From Gemmatimonadota bacterium (GTDB lineage: Bacteria > Gemmatimonadota > Gemmatimonadetes > Gemmatimonadales > GWC2-71-9), in assembly GCA_003221895.1 (NCBI GenBank), contig QHUJ01000115.1, positions 1 through 43,000 of the forward strand: 43,000 nucleotides of DNA, given 5' to 3'. A program made the position numbers and the translations under genes. The notes below the pieces were generated by a model, which was not told the DNA's origin, ran no database searches, and was given only the letters and a program-made list of their open reading frames with translations. This document shows positions 1 through 9,689 of the stretch, piece after piece (position 1 is the stretch's first letter; every line of letters starts with the position of its first letter).

Positions 1-108
1 GACGTCGACCCGCCGGTCGGCCTCGCGCGCGATGACTTCTACCCGGGGGACCTGGGCCTGCCCGACGACGGGCAGACCCAGGCAGAGCAGCAACCAAGCG
101 TTGCGCAT
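1..108 (-). CDS. N-terminus of a secreted DUF6807 (PmoA-family)-like protein, cut by the window edge
   Basis: Only the first 36 codons are inside the window. The ATG at 108-106 opens a classic signal peptide: a short basic start (MRNAW), a leucine-rich core and a cleavage-like end (VVGQAQ). The mature start VPRVEVIAREADRRVDV resembles the beginning of DUF6807 proteins (formerly called PmoA family), which open with a similar strand rich in V, E and R before a 'DGKPF' segment that would lie outside the window. It starts 15 bases after the stop of the Gfo/Idh gene and is probably the next gene of the same operon. DUF6807 proteins often sit next to Gfo/Idh oxidoreductases and TIM-barrel isomerases in sugar loci. 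The family call rests on very few residues; the secreted N-terminus is clear. Confidence 0.5.
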   Translation of the reverse strand, partial: MRNAWLLLCLGLPVVGQAQVPRVEVIAREADRRVDV

Positions 109-123
109 GTGTTGTTCCGCTTC

Positions 124-1449
<1,326 letters not shown>

Positions 1450-1488
1450 CTTTCGCTCCTTCTTATGACTGGACATCTGCACCTCCCG

Positions 1489-2237
1489 TCAGGATTGGGC
1501 GCGGCGCGGGGTCGACAACCCCGCCAGAACACCGCGCATGTAGGCGAAGGACTGCTTCATCCCCGGCAGCGGATCGTCGGGGTCAATCTCATACTCCAGG
1601 TTCACGTAGCCCGCGTAGCGCATCGCCTGCAGCTGCTCGAAGATCGCCGCACCGTGTGTCCGATGTCGATGCACAGTCCCATTCGGGGGTCCATGTTCCG
1701 GACCTCCTTCAGGACGTCGTACGGGGAAGGGAAGTGCTTGTCCTCGGGCCCGTGATTGTGAATCGCGACTTTGATGTCGTACTGCTTGGCGAACCGCTCG
1801 ACGCGCGGGAGGATCGCGGGATCTGCGGTCGCGACCATCACCGGCATCCCTGCGGCCTTCGCGTAGTCGAAGTAGCGGCGCACATCCTCGTCGGTGTCCT
1901 TCCCGAAGGTGATCGTCCCGCCCCCCACGATTTGGAGGCCCGCGGCTTCGATCTCTCGGCGCCCCGCGGCCAGCTCGCCCGGCGGCAGTTCGTACGGCAG
2001 GTGCACCGATTTGAGGTTGATGAAAGGCGTGCCGAGGGCTTGCACCATCTCGATGGCTTTGGCGCGCGGGAAGTTGCGCAGCGAGTAGCTCGCGACGCCG
2101 AGTTTCAGCGGGGCGTTCCCCCTCTCCCCTTCGCTTCGCTCAGGACGGGCTCTTCGGGAGAGGGGGGACGTCACGTAAGGCGCGATGATAGCCGCCGCGC
2201 TCGTCGTCAAGAACGTCCGCCGGTCGGTCACCCTCAA
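1489..2237 (-). pseudogene. Broken Tat-exported sugar-phosphate isomerase/epimerase (xylose-isomerase-like TIM barrel)
   Basis: Translation from the TTG at 2237, which overlaps the SusD stop, gives RRTFLTTSAAAIIAPYV, a Tat leader, followed by a normal AP-endonuclease-2-type TIM barrel with IHNHGPED and GLCIDIGHT metal-site segments. The frame then fails near 1660-1672 and closes at 1602. A second frame resumes with IFEQLQAMRYAGYVNLEYEI and ends MKQSFAYMRGVLAGL at 1489, the usual C-terminus of the family. About 45 residues that normally lie between these parts, including the histidine-containing 'HMKD' metal ligand strand, are absent. This is therefore an internal deletion with a frameshift, not a single-base slip. 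The Tat leader is followed by an insertion encoded by a palindromic repeat (2116-2168). The protein should be inactive unless the break is an assembly error. Confidence 0.82.
2116..2168. repeat. Palindromic GGAGAGGGG-type repeat, copy 1, inside a coding frame
   Basis: CCCCTCTCCCC at the left and GGGAGAGGGGGG at the right form an imperfect hairpin with a loop of about 27 bases. It encodes the Arg/Glu-rich insert RRARPERSEGERG just after the Tat leader of the broken isomerase. Related palindromes occur near 10869, 12067 and 15609. Confidence 0.6.
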
Positions 2238-3898
2238 TAGCCCGGGTTCTGGGCGTAGGGGGTGCTGGTGCGGTCGATTTGGATCTGCGGGATCGGCCGG
2301 AGCACGTGGAAGGCTTTGATGTTCGGCCCTCCGTCGGGGTTGTAGAGTTTGACGCGGCTCACGAGCGAGTGGGTTCGCACCAGGTCGAACCAGCGCTGCA
2401 TCTCGCCCGTCAGCTCCCGGGCGCGCTCGTTCAGGATCTCGTCGAGTGTGAGCTGACCGACGGTCAGCTCCATCTCCGTCTCGTGTCCCGGGATGGCCGC
2501 GCGCCGCCGCACGGCGTTGATGTACGGCAGGCCTTCGGCGGGCCGGCCATCACGCATCAGCGCCTCGGCAGCGATCAGATATGTCTCGGCCAACCGTGCG
2601 ACGAAGAAGTCCCGCGAGCCACGTGTCTCGTTGATCGAGGACCTGAACGGATCGTTGAACTTGTTCAAGGACGGGAACATGTTGTCGAAGTACGGCGCGC
2701 CCTTCGCAGGGACGACGTACGCGCCGGGCGTGAAGACCTTGTACGGCCTGGTGCGCGCCAGCACCGTGTCTGCGTCCGTGGTCGAGACGTATACCGCGGT
2801 GTCCCCCAGCGCGAACTTCGGCTGGCCGTTCGCGCCCTTCGGGATATTCGCCGCATTGTTGGCATACCACGCGCGCGTGAACTGGGCGTCGTAGCGCGAG
2901 TCCTTGGTGCGGTCGAAAAGACTTATCAGGTACCAGGTCGGCCGGAAACGCTTGAACGGACGGCCATTCGCGACGTCGCGCGTCATCCCCGGCTGCACGT
3001 CGTACTGCGCGAGGAAATAGAGGTGCCCACTGTTGCCGGCGCCGGTGGTCAGGGGATCGGTGGTGAACTGGATCGACCAGATGATTTCCTGATTGCGCTC
3101 GTTGGCGAAATCGAAGACGTCCTTGAAGCGGGGCAGCAGCGCGTACTGTCCCGAGTTGATCACGCGCTGCGCGTAGTCGGCGGCGTTCGCGAAGTCGCCC
3201 GCCTGCCGCTTGGCGAGCTCGTCGGCGGTGGAATCGGCGTCGCGGATGCGTGTGAGGTACACTTTGGCGAGGAGGTGCTGCGCCGCTCCCTTGGTCGCCC
3301 GCCCATAGTCCTTCTGAACAGCAGGAAGGATCGATTCGGCAAACTGGAGGTCGGCGACGATCGCATCGTAGACAGAGTCGACTGGTGCGCGCGTGGCTTC
3401 GGTGGTGGCGCTCTTCGTCTCGTGCAGCGTCAGCGTCAGCGGCCCGTACATTTGCACCAGGTCGAAGTAGTAGAGGGCGCGCAGGAAGCGGGCTTCCGCC
3501 ACGCGCCGAGCCTTGAGCGCCGAGTCCATGACGACGGCCGGCGCCTGGTCGATCGCCGCGTTGGTGGTGTTGATGGCGCGGTAGAAATCGACCCACTGGT
3601 CCTGGACATACTGCGCGGTGGGGTTCAGCTGGGTTGTGTAGTCGTTGATGTATTTGAAACTGCCGTCGGCGCCCTTGGTGAAGATGTCGGTGCCGAATTC
3701 GGTGACCGTGAATCCGCGTTCCTGCGCGTAAAAGCTGCGCAACGGTTCGTAGGACGCATTGACGAGGGATTCGAAGACGGCCTGCGTGCCGTAGGAGCCG
3801 GGCGTCAAGCCGGTGACGACGTCTTCATCCAGGTTCACGCACGCGGGGAGTCCCGACAGCAGCGCGGCGCCGACCAGAGCGATCGTGTGTTTGTGCAT
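2234..3898 (-). CDS. SusD/RagB-family outer-membrane glycan-binding lipoprotein
   Basis: A 554-residue surface lipoprotein that captures oligosaccharides and hands them to the SusC channel. The N-terminus has a lipobox, LSGLPAC with Cys20, followed by the short acidic stretch typical of SusD. The helical TPR-like half is visible (RRVAEARFLRALYYFDLVQM) and the C-terminal SusD signature is clear (LAETYLIAAEALMRDG; DEILNERARELTGEMQRWFD). Its start lies 12 nt after the SusC stop, and its stop overlaps the TTG start of the isomerase remnant, so all are probably one transcript. The length is normal and no damage is seen. The ligand cannot be read from the sequence. Confidence 0.95.
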   Translation of the reverse strand: MHKHTIALVGAALLSGLPACVNLDEDVVTGLTPGSYGTQAVFESLVNASYEPLRSFYAQERGFTVTEFGTDIFTKGADGSFKYINDYTTQLNPTAQYVQDQWVDFYRAINTTNAAIDQAPAVVMDSALKARRVAEARFLRALYYFDLVQMYGPLTLTLHETKSATTEATRAPVDSVYDAIVADLQFAESILPAVQKDYGRATKGAAQHLLAKVYLTRIRDADSTADELAKRQAGDFANAADYAQRVINSGQYALLPRFKDVFDFANERNQEIIWSIQFTTDPLTTGAGNSGHLYFLAQYDVQPGMTRDVANGRPFKRFRPTWYLISLFDRTKDSRYDAQFTRAWYANNAANIPKGANGQPKFALGDTAVYVSTTDADTVLARTRPYKVFTPGAYVVPAKGAPYFDNMFPSLNKFNDPFRSSINETRGSRDFFVARLAETYLIAAEALMRDGRPAEGLPYINAVRRRAAIPGHETEMELTVGQLTLDEILNERARELTGEMQRWFDLVRTHSLVSRVKLYNPDGGPNIKAFHVLRPIPQIQIDRTSTPYAQNPGY

Positions 3899-3910
3899 GG
3901 CGGTATTCCT

Positions 3911-6844
3911 CTATATGCCCAGGGTGATGCCCATCATCAGGGTCCGGTAGCTCGGCACGCCGGCGTTGAGGGCCGATTCGGGGTCAAGGCCCCTGAACTG
4001 CGTGAACATGAACGGGTCCAGTGCCGTTGCGTACACGCGCAGCGACCGGGCATGCAACGGGCCGAGGAAGCGGCCGGCGAGGGTGTAGCCCACGGTGATG
4101 TTCCGCACCTTGATGAAGGAGCCGTCCCCGTACCCCCGAATCCCCCCGTAGTCCGGATTCTCTTGCGCGGCGTTGGGGCGGGGTTCGGTGTTCGATGGGT
4201 TGGTCGGCGTCCAGTAGTTGACGTAGATGTTGTTATAGCGCCCGGCGAGCGTGCTCTGACCTCCATTGCGGAGCGAGTCCTGCACGAGGAAGCCCAGCCG
4301 CGCCACGGCCATGACGGACACGTCTAGCCCCTTCCAATCGACCCGGTGGGTCATGCTCGTCGTCCAGCGGGGGAAGGTCGTGCCGAGGATGATGCGGTCG
4401 TCCTGGTCGATCTTGCCGTCGCCGTTCTGGTCGATCACGCGGATCTGGCCAGGCCTCCGCCCGTACCGCTGGGCCTCGCCTGAAATGGAGTCTTGGATCT
4501 GCCAGATGCCGCCGAACTGGTAATCGTACGCCACCGAGATGGGATAGCCGACGAACCATTTGTTGCCGGGATCGCGCAGCAGGCCGCTCGAGAGCTGCAC
4601 GATCTGGTTGCGGTTCGCGGCAGCATTGACATCCACGTTCCAGCGCAGGCCGTGCCAGTCTTGGACGAGCAGCGTGGAGAGTGCCAATTCGACGCCGGTG
4701 TTGCGCGTCGCGCCGACGTTCTCGAGAATGTTCGAATACCCGGTGGTGGGGGGAAGCTGGCGCTCCATGATCAAGTCCGACGTGTTGGCGCGGTAGTAGT
4801 CGATCGATCCCGACAGGCGATTGTGCAGCACGGTGAACTCGAGCCCCACGTCCATCTGCCCGGTCTTTTCCCACCGCAAGTCCGGGTTCGGCAGCCTCCC
4901 GGGACGGAAGCCCACGGCGGGCTGGTCGAGGAACGAGTACATCGTCCGGGAGAGCGACCCTTGCGTCTGGTAGGGATCGATCGCGGTGTTGCCGGTGCGC
5001 CCGTAACTGACGCGTAGCTTCAAGTCGGAGAACAGTCCGCTGCCCCGAATGACGGGTTCCTCGGAGAGCCGCCAGGCGAGCGCGACCGACGGGAACATCC
5101 CGTACTTCTTCCCCGGCGCGAGCCGGGACGATCCGTCGACGCGACTGCTCACGGTCAACAGATAGCGGTCCATGAAGGCATAGTTGACGCGCGCCATGAA
5201 CGACTGCAGCGCCCACGCCGACAGCCCGCTCCCCAGCCAATCGGGTTTCAGGCCGGACCCCAAGTCGAAGAATTCCTGATGCTCGTACGGAAGCCCCGTC
5301 ACCTGCATGCTGTCGCGCTCGGTCCGCTCCTGCTGGATGCTGTAGAGTGCGGTGGCATCGACACGGTGATCGGTCCCGAGATTGCGGCGGAAGGTGAGGA
5401 TGTTGTCGAGGGTGTAGGCGAACGTCTTGCTCTCCCACATCGCCGCGTCGGAGCTGCTGCCTTGCCACTGCTGGGTCTGCGCGCCCCGGAACTGGCCCCG
5501 CCGATAGAACGTCAAGTCCGCGCCGAAGTTCACGCGCCAGGAGAGCGCGGGAGTCAGATCGTAGCCAGCCATGCCCAATGGATTGTTGGTCAGCGCCTCC
5601 GTGTACACGGCGTCACCCCGACCAATGTTCTGCTCGGTGCGGATCAGGGAGGTGGAGCCGCCGGCCCGCAGCCGTGAGCTCAGCTCGTGGTCGAAGTTGA
5701 GACGCATCGAGCGCCGCTGGAAATCCTGGGCCTTGAGGATCCCGGTCTGATCGAGCTGTCCCGCCGTCAGGGCGAAGCGCGTCTGTTCGTTCCCACCCGT
5801 GACGCTGATCTCATTGCTCACCTGCGCGCCCTCGTGGAGCACCATGTCCTGCCAATCCGTCCAGCGGCCAGCCTGGAGCGCCGGAAGGGTCCCGTCGGGC
5901 CCGAAGAGCTTCACATCGGCGGAGTCGCACACGGCGACGCCCGGGGCGCACTTGTAGTTGTTGCGCGCGCGCTCCGACTCGCGCCGATACTCGGCGAACT
6001 CGGGGCCGTTGAACAACTGGACGCGGCGCAGCGGCGCTTGATATCCGCCGTACGAATCGTAGGTGACTTGCGTCGCCCCGGCCGAACCGTGGCGGGTCGT
6101 GATGAGGACCACGCCGTTGGCGCCGCGTGAGCCGTAGATCGCCGTCGCCGATGCATCCTTGAGGACCTCCATCGACTCGATGTCCCGGGGGTTGAGATCC
6201 CCAATGCCCCCGGCCATCGGGATGCCGTCGAGCACGTACAGGGGATCGTTCGACGCCTTCAGCGACCGCTCCCCCCGCACGCGGACGCGGACATCGTCGC
6301 CAGGCTTGTTCCCCCTCGTCACGATGTCCACGCCGGGCACGCGGCCCTTGATCGCTTCGATGGCGTTCACCTTGGGTACGTCATGCACGGCATCCCCTCC
6401 CACGGACATGACGGACCCGGTGACGTCGCGGCGAACCTGCGTGCCGTAACCGACCACGACGACTTCCTCCAGCGCCACGGCGACTTGTTGCAGGCGGAAG
6501 TCCGCGCTCGCCGTCTGCCCCGACGCCACCTCGACCGTGGTTTCCAGAAGGCCGTAGCCGATGAGCTGCGCCTGCACCCGGTGGGTCCCGGGCAGCACGC
6601 CATCGAGCGTATACCGGCCATCGGGACCGGCCTCGGTGCTGAGCCGAGTGCCGACCACCCTGACCTGGGCGCCCGACAAGGGGGCTCCTGTCGTTTGGTC
6701 CTGCACGACTCCGCTGATGGTTCCGGTGGCGACGGTGTTGTCTTGGGCCCAGCCGACTTGAATTGGCGCGAATGCTAACAGCGGTAACAGAAGCGAGAGA
6801 CGGAGTGGAGAGACTTGCGACGACGTGGCGGCGGTGTCGGACAT
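3911..6844 (-). CDS. SusC/RagA-family TonB-linked outer-membrane receptor
   Basis: A 977-residue TonB-dependent channel for glycan fragments. From the N-terminus it has a signal peptide ending near GWAQ (residue 34), a carboxypeptidase-regulatory-like fold (residues 40-118, GTISGVVQDQTTG), the SusC hallmark EEVVVVGYGTQ (126-136), a plug domain with VLKDASATAIYGSRGANGV, and a long barrel ending with an aromatic/beta-type C-terminus (LMMGITLGI). ATG 6844 is chosen because it directly precedes the signal peptide and has a G-rich ribosome site about 10 nt upstream. A longer in-frame start at 6937 would place 31 unlikely residues ahead of it. The partner SusD is directly downstream. No sigma/anti-sigma pair is nearby, so regulation is not apparent. 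Confidence 0.95.
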   Translation of the reverse strand: MSDTAATSSQVSPLRLSLLLPLLAFAPIQVGWAQDNTVATGTISGVVQDQTTGAPLSGAQVRVVGTRLSTEAGPDGRYTLDGVLPGTHRVQAQLIGYGLLETTVEVASGQTASADFRLQQVAVALEEVVVVGYGTQVRRDVTGSVMSVGGDAVHDVPKVNAIEAIKGRVPGVDIVTRGNKPGDDVRVRVRGERSLKASNDPLYVLDGIPMAGGIGDLNPRDIESMEVLKDASATAIYGSRGANGVVLITTRHGSAGATQVTYDSYGGYQAPLRRVQLFNGPEFAEYRRESERARNNYKCAPGVAVCDSADVKLFGPDGTLPALQAGRWTDWQDMVLHEGAQVSNEISVTGGNEQTRFALTAGQLDQTGILKAQDFQRRSMRLNFDHELSSRLRAGGSTSLIRTEQNIGRGDAVYTEALTNNPLGMAGYDLTPALSWRVNFGADLTFYRRGQFRGAQTQQWQGSSSDAAMWESKTFAYTLDNILTFRRNLGTDHRVDATALYSIQQERTERDSMQVTGLPYEHQEFFDLGSGLKPDWLGSGLSAWALQSFMARVNYAFMDRYLLTVSSRVDGSSRLAPGKKYGMFPSVALAWRLSEEPVIRGSGLFSDLKLRVSYGRTGNTAIDPYQTQGSLSRTMYSFLDQPAVGFRPGRLPNPDLRWEKTGQMDVGLEFTVLHNRLSGSIDYYRANTSDLIMERQLPPTTGYSNILENVGATRNTGVELALSTLLVQDWHGLRWNVDVNAAANRNQIVQLSSGLLRDPGNKWFVGYPISVAYDYQFGGIWQIQDSISGEAQRYGRRPGQIRVIDQNGDGKIDQDDRIILGTTFPRWTTSMTHRVDWKGLDVSVMAVARLGFLVQDSLRNGGQSTLAGRYNNIYVNYWTPTNPSNTEPRPNAAQENPDYGGIRGYGDGSFIKVRNITVGYTLAGRFLGPLHARSLRVYATALDPFMFTQFRGLDPESALNAGVPSYRTLMMGITLGI

Positions 6845-7128
6845 ACAATGACACCCCCGAGCGGCATGACGGCACAGCCACATGGGATCCTCCGAGTGGG
6901 CGCTGGCCCTGTTGTCAGCGGGACGCGCAAGGCTCATGCCCTCGCGTGACGTCGATCACGCCGGCGCAGTTTTGCCAAGTGATTGGTGCGCCACAACACG
7001 CCCGGGGAGCGGTGTCTGACTAGCGGATGGTGGGTGTTGCACGCCAGCCATATTGCCGCGTCGGCGCCACACTCGGCACAAGGTTCCACATTGCCGTCCT
7101 CCCGTTGGACCAAATCTTCAAGTGCCAT
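6845..7128. other. Divergent intergenic region between SusC and the plus-strand sugar locus
   Basis: This 284-base stretch separates the minus-strand SusCD operon from the plus-strand locus and must hold the SusC promoter. I see no convincing paired -35/-10 boxes, no long inverted repeat and no credible coding frame. An open minus frame here (6934-7230) is proline/arginine-rich without family features and is treated as spurious. Confidence 0.5.
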
Positions 7129-7389
7129 ATGCTCAGCGCGCTGCTCGCGTGTGGCCTCGGCGTTGCCGCCCAATCCCTTCCCCAGACCACGACACGGGCG
7201 GCGTCCGCGTCCGCCCCCGCCGGGCCTCACGTGTATTCGCTTCGTGCGGACGCCCCGCAGCGCGCCAAGATGCGAGTCCAGAGCGGCGACTCGCGGCTCC
7301 GGCCGGCGTACGACCGCCTCGTCCGCGAGGCCGATGGCGCGCTGCTCGTCGGACCATTTTCCGTGATGGACAAGCCGCGCACGCCGTAG
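7129..7389 (+). pseudogene. N-terminal stub of an alginate-lyase-family protein
   Basis: ATG 7129 starts a signal peptide (MLSALLACGLGVAAQS) followed by about 60 residues matching the beginning of alginate_lyase (PF05426) proteins: an Arg/Lys helix, SGDSRLRPAYDRLVREAD, then GPFSVMDKPRTP. In the family this motif is followed by a 'PSGDKHDY' segment and several hundred more residues. Here a TAG comes immediately after the proline at 7389. No continuation is found in the other frames before the next gene at 7429, so about 300 residues including the whole active site have been lost. The stub has a signal peptide and could be translated, but cannot be a lyase. It shows that the locus once included polyuronate degradation. 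Confidence 0.72.
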
Positions 7390-7428
7390 GCTCAGTTCTT
7401 GCCCGACGCCTTACCGGCCCACGCTCAT

Positions 7429-8001
7429 ATGCCACCCACCTCCTCCAACGCGATCGACCGGCGCGAGGCGTTGCGGCGCGCTGCACTCGTGCTGGGCGGC
7501 GTCCTCTCAGCGCCGATGGTCGCGGGCGTGCTCGCCGGGTGCGAGGCGCGTCGCGCCCCAGCCGGGGCGTGGCAGCCCCGTGCGCTCACGCCGGACCAGG
7601 CGGATCTGGTCGCCACCATCGCCGAGCACATTCTGCCGGAGACAGACACGCCCGGCGCCCGCGCGGTCGGCGTGCACCGGTTCATCGATGCGATGCTTGC
7701 AGAGGCGTATGCGGCCGAAGAGCGGCAACGGTTCGTAGCCGGCCTTGCGGACGTCGACCGCCGCGCCCGCTCGACCAACGGTCGCACGTTCTTGGAATGC
7801 CCGGCGGCAGAGCAGCTCGCGCTGCTCGACATGCTGGACCGTTCGTCCGACCCCGCGTTCCGCGCCCTGAAAGAGTTGACACTCCTCGGGTACTACACCT
7901 CCGAAATTGGTGCCACGCGCGAGCTGCGACACGTCGCTGTTCCGGGCCGCTTCGAGGGCTGCGTTCCCCTCACCCAAGTCGGGCGCACGTGGGCGGTGTG
8001 A
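7429..8001 (+). CDS. Gluconate 2-dehydrogenase subunit 3-family protein, Tat-exported small subunit
   Basis: A 190-residue small subunit that partners a GMC flavoprotein in periplasmic sugar dehydrogenases. The N-terminus has a twin-arginine leader (DRREALRRAALVLGGVLSAP), followed by the family's TPDQADLVATIAEHILPETD motif and a C-terminal TLLGYYTSEIG segment. ATG 7429 is preferred; a TTG 30 bases upstream is in frame but has nothing to recommend it. The TGA overlaps the GTG of the GMC gene (GTGA at 7998-8001), indicating translational coupling and a 1:1 complex. The GMC subunit lacks its own signal, so this subunit probably carries it through the Tat system. The usual third subunit, a cytochrome c electron acceptor, is absent from the window. 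Confidence 0.88.
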   Translation: MPPTSSNAIDRREALRRAALVLGGVLSAPMVAGVLAGCEARRAPAGAWQPRALTPDQADLVATIAEHILPETDTPGARAVGVHRFIDAMLAEAYAAEERQRFVAGLADVDRRARSTNGRTFLECPAAEQLALLDMLDRSSDPAFRALKELTLLGYYTSEIGATRELRHVAVPGRFEGCVPLTQVGRTWAV

Positions 8002-9689
8002 AGGACGCGTACGACGCCATCGTCGTCGGCTCCGGCATCACCGGCGGCTGGGCCGCCAAGGAGCTGTGCGAGAAAGGGCTGCGCACCCTCGTGATCGAGC
8101 GCGGCCGGCACGTGGAGCACGGCAAGGACTACATCACCGAGTTCCTGCAGCCGTGGCAGCTTGCCCACCGCGGTCGCGGCGAGCCGGATCTGTACGAGCG
8201 CGACTATCCCATCCAGAGCAAGAACTACGCGTTCAGCGAAGCGACGCGGCACTTCTTCGTGAGCGACCGGGAGCACCCGTACGTGACACCCGAGGACAAG
8301 CCGTTTCGCTGGATCCGCGGCTACCAGCTCGGGGGCCGGAGCCTCATCTGGGGCCGGGCATGCTGGCGCTGGAGCGATGTCGATTTCGAGGCCAACCTGC
8401 GCGACGGGCACGGCGTCAATTGGCCCATCCGGTACGCCGATCTCGCGCCGTGGTACACGCACGTGGAGCACTTCATCGGCGTGAGCGGTGAGCGGCTGGG
8501 GCTCCCGCATCTCCCTGACGGCGAGTTTCTGCCGCCGTGGGAGATGAACTGCGCCGAGCGCGTGGTGAAGCAGGGCATCGAGCGCGCCTTTCCCGGACGT
8601 CACATGACGCTGACGCGCGTCGCGAACCTCACGCGGGCGCATCTGGGCCGCGGGCCCTGCCAGGCCCGCAATCAGTGCGCGCGCGGCTGCAGCTTCAGCG
8701 GGTACTTCTCGAGCCTCTCGGCGACGCTGCCCGCGGCGCGGCAGACGGGACGCCTCACGATCGTCACCGACGCGATCGTGCACAGCGTCATCTATGACGA
8801 GCGGCGGGACCGGGCGGCGGGCGTGCGCGTGATCGACGCGAATACCAAGGCGACGCGCGAGTACTTCGGGCGGATCATTTTCCTCTGTGCCTCGACGCTC
8901 GGCACCGCCCAAATCCTGCTCAACTCAACGAGCGCGCGCTTCCCGACCGGCCTCGCGAATTCGAGCGGCGAGGTCGGCCACAACGTGATGGACCACATCT
9001 CCAAGGCGGGCGCGCGCGGCACCGTTCCGGGACTCGAAGACAAGTACGTCTACGGGCGGCGGCCCACGGGGACGTACATCCCGCGCTTCCGCAACCTGGG
9101 CCGGGCCGGCGAGGCGAAGGTCGGGTTCGTGCGCGGGTACGGGATCCAGGCGGGCGCGGGCCGCGAAGGATGGGCCCGCGGGGCAGAGGAGCCGGGGCTC
9201 GGCGTCGAGCTGAAGCAGCGGCTGCGCGAGCCGGGGCGGTGGCAAATCAACCTGCAGGGATACGGTGAGTGCCTGCCGCGCCACGAGAACTTCGTGGACC
9301 TCGACCCGGCGCAGACGGACCGGCGGGGAATCCCGCTGCTCCGCGTCCACTGTGCGTGGAGTGAGAACGAGCGCGCCATCCGGGAGGACGTGAAGACCCA
9401 GGCCGCCGAGATGCTCGAGGCGGCGGGATGCCGGGACGTCGAGACGTGGGACGACGACGGCCCGCCGGGGTTCAGCGTACACGAGATGGGGACGGCGCGC
9501 ATGGGGAAGGACCCGAAGACCTCCGTCCTCAACGCTTACAACCAGGCCCACGACGTGCCGAACCTGTTCGTCACCGATGGTGCCTGCATGGCCAGCTCGT
9601 CGTGCGTGAATCCATCGCTTACCTACATGGCCCTGACGGCGCGCGCCGTGGACCATGCGGTGAGCGAGTTGAAGCGACGTAATCTGTGA
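7998..9689 (+). CDS. GMC-family FAD sugar dehydrogenase, large subunit
   Basis: A 563-residue flavoprotein oxidoreductase. The FAD-binding GSGITGG (residues 11-17) sits in a normal Rossmann start and is followed by the ERG loop (34-36). The middle contains GRSLIWGRACWRWSD. The C-terminal GMC domain carries HEMGTARMG near residue 494 and SCVNPSLTYMAL near 537, giving the expected His/Asn catalytic pair. Family knowledge: paired with a subunit-3 protein these enzymes are membrane-linked gluconate or glucoside 3-dehydrogenases. I infer a periplasmic hydroxyl oxidation of a sugar or glycoside. The GTG at 7998 overlaps the preceding stop; an in-frame GTG at 7989 is an alternative. The gene ends in another GTGA overlap with the MFS transporter. 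Confidence 0.9.
   Translation: MKDAYDAIVVGSGITGGWAAKELCEKGLRTLVIERGRHVEHGKDYITEFLQPWQLAHRGRGEPDLYERDYPIQSKNYAFSEATRHFFVSDREHPYVTPEDKPFRWIRGYQLGGRSLIWGRACWRWSDVDFEANLRDGHGVNWPIRYADLAPWYTHVEHFIGVSGERLGLPHLPDGEFLPPWEMNCAERVVKQGIERAFPGRHMTLTRVANLTRAHLGRGPCQARNQCARGCSFSGYFSSLSATLPAARQTGRLTIVTDAIVHSVIYDERRDRAAGVRVIDANTKATREYFGRIIFLCASTLGTAQILLNSTSARFPTGLANSSGEVGHNVMDHISKAGARGTVPGLEDKYVYGRRPTGTYIPRFRNLGRAGEAKVGFVRGYGIQAGAGREGWARGAEEPGLGVELKQRLREPGRWQINLQGYGECLPRHENFVDLDPAQTDRRGIPLLRVHCAWSENERAIREDVKTQAAEMLEAAGCRDVETWDDDGPPGFSVHEMGTARMGKDPKTSVLNAYNQAHDVPNLFVTDGACMASSSCVNPSLTYMALTARAVDHAVSELKRRNL

Noticed and set aside
2279-4327. 682-codon plus-strand open frame opposite SusD and the end of SusC
   Set aside because: SusD and SusC are unmistakable on the other strand; the antisense product has no family features and codon bias typical of GC-rich shadows.
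6845-6937. Longer SusC start at 6937
   Set aside because: The extra 31 residues precede a complete signal peptide starting at 6844, which would then be internal.
7053-7997. Upstream extension of the GMC reading frame by about 315 codons
   Set aside because: It runs through the alginate-lyase stub and the subunit-3 gene in another frame, is low complexity, and the FAD motif begins right after GTG 7998.
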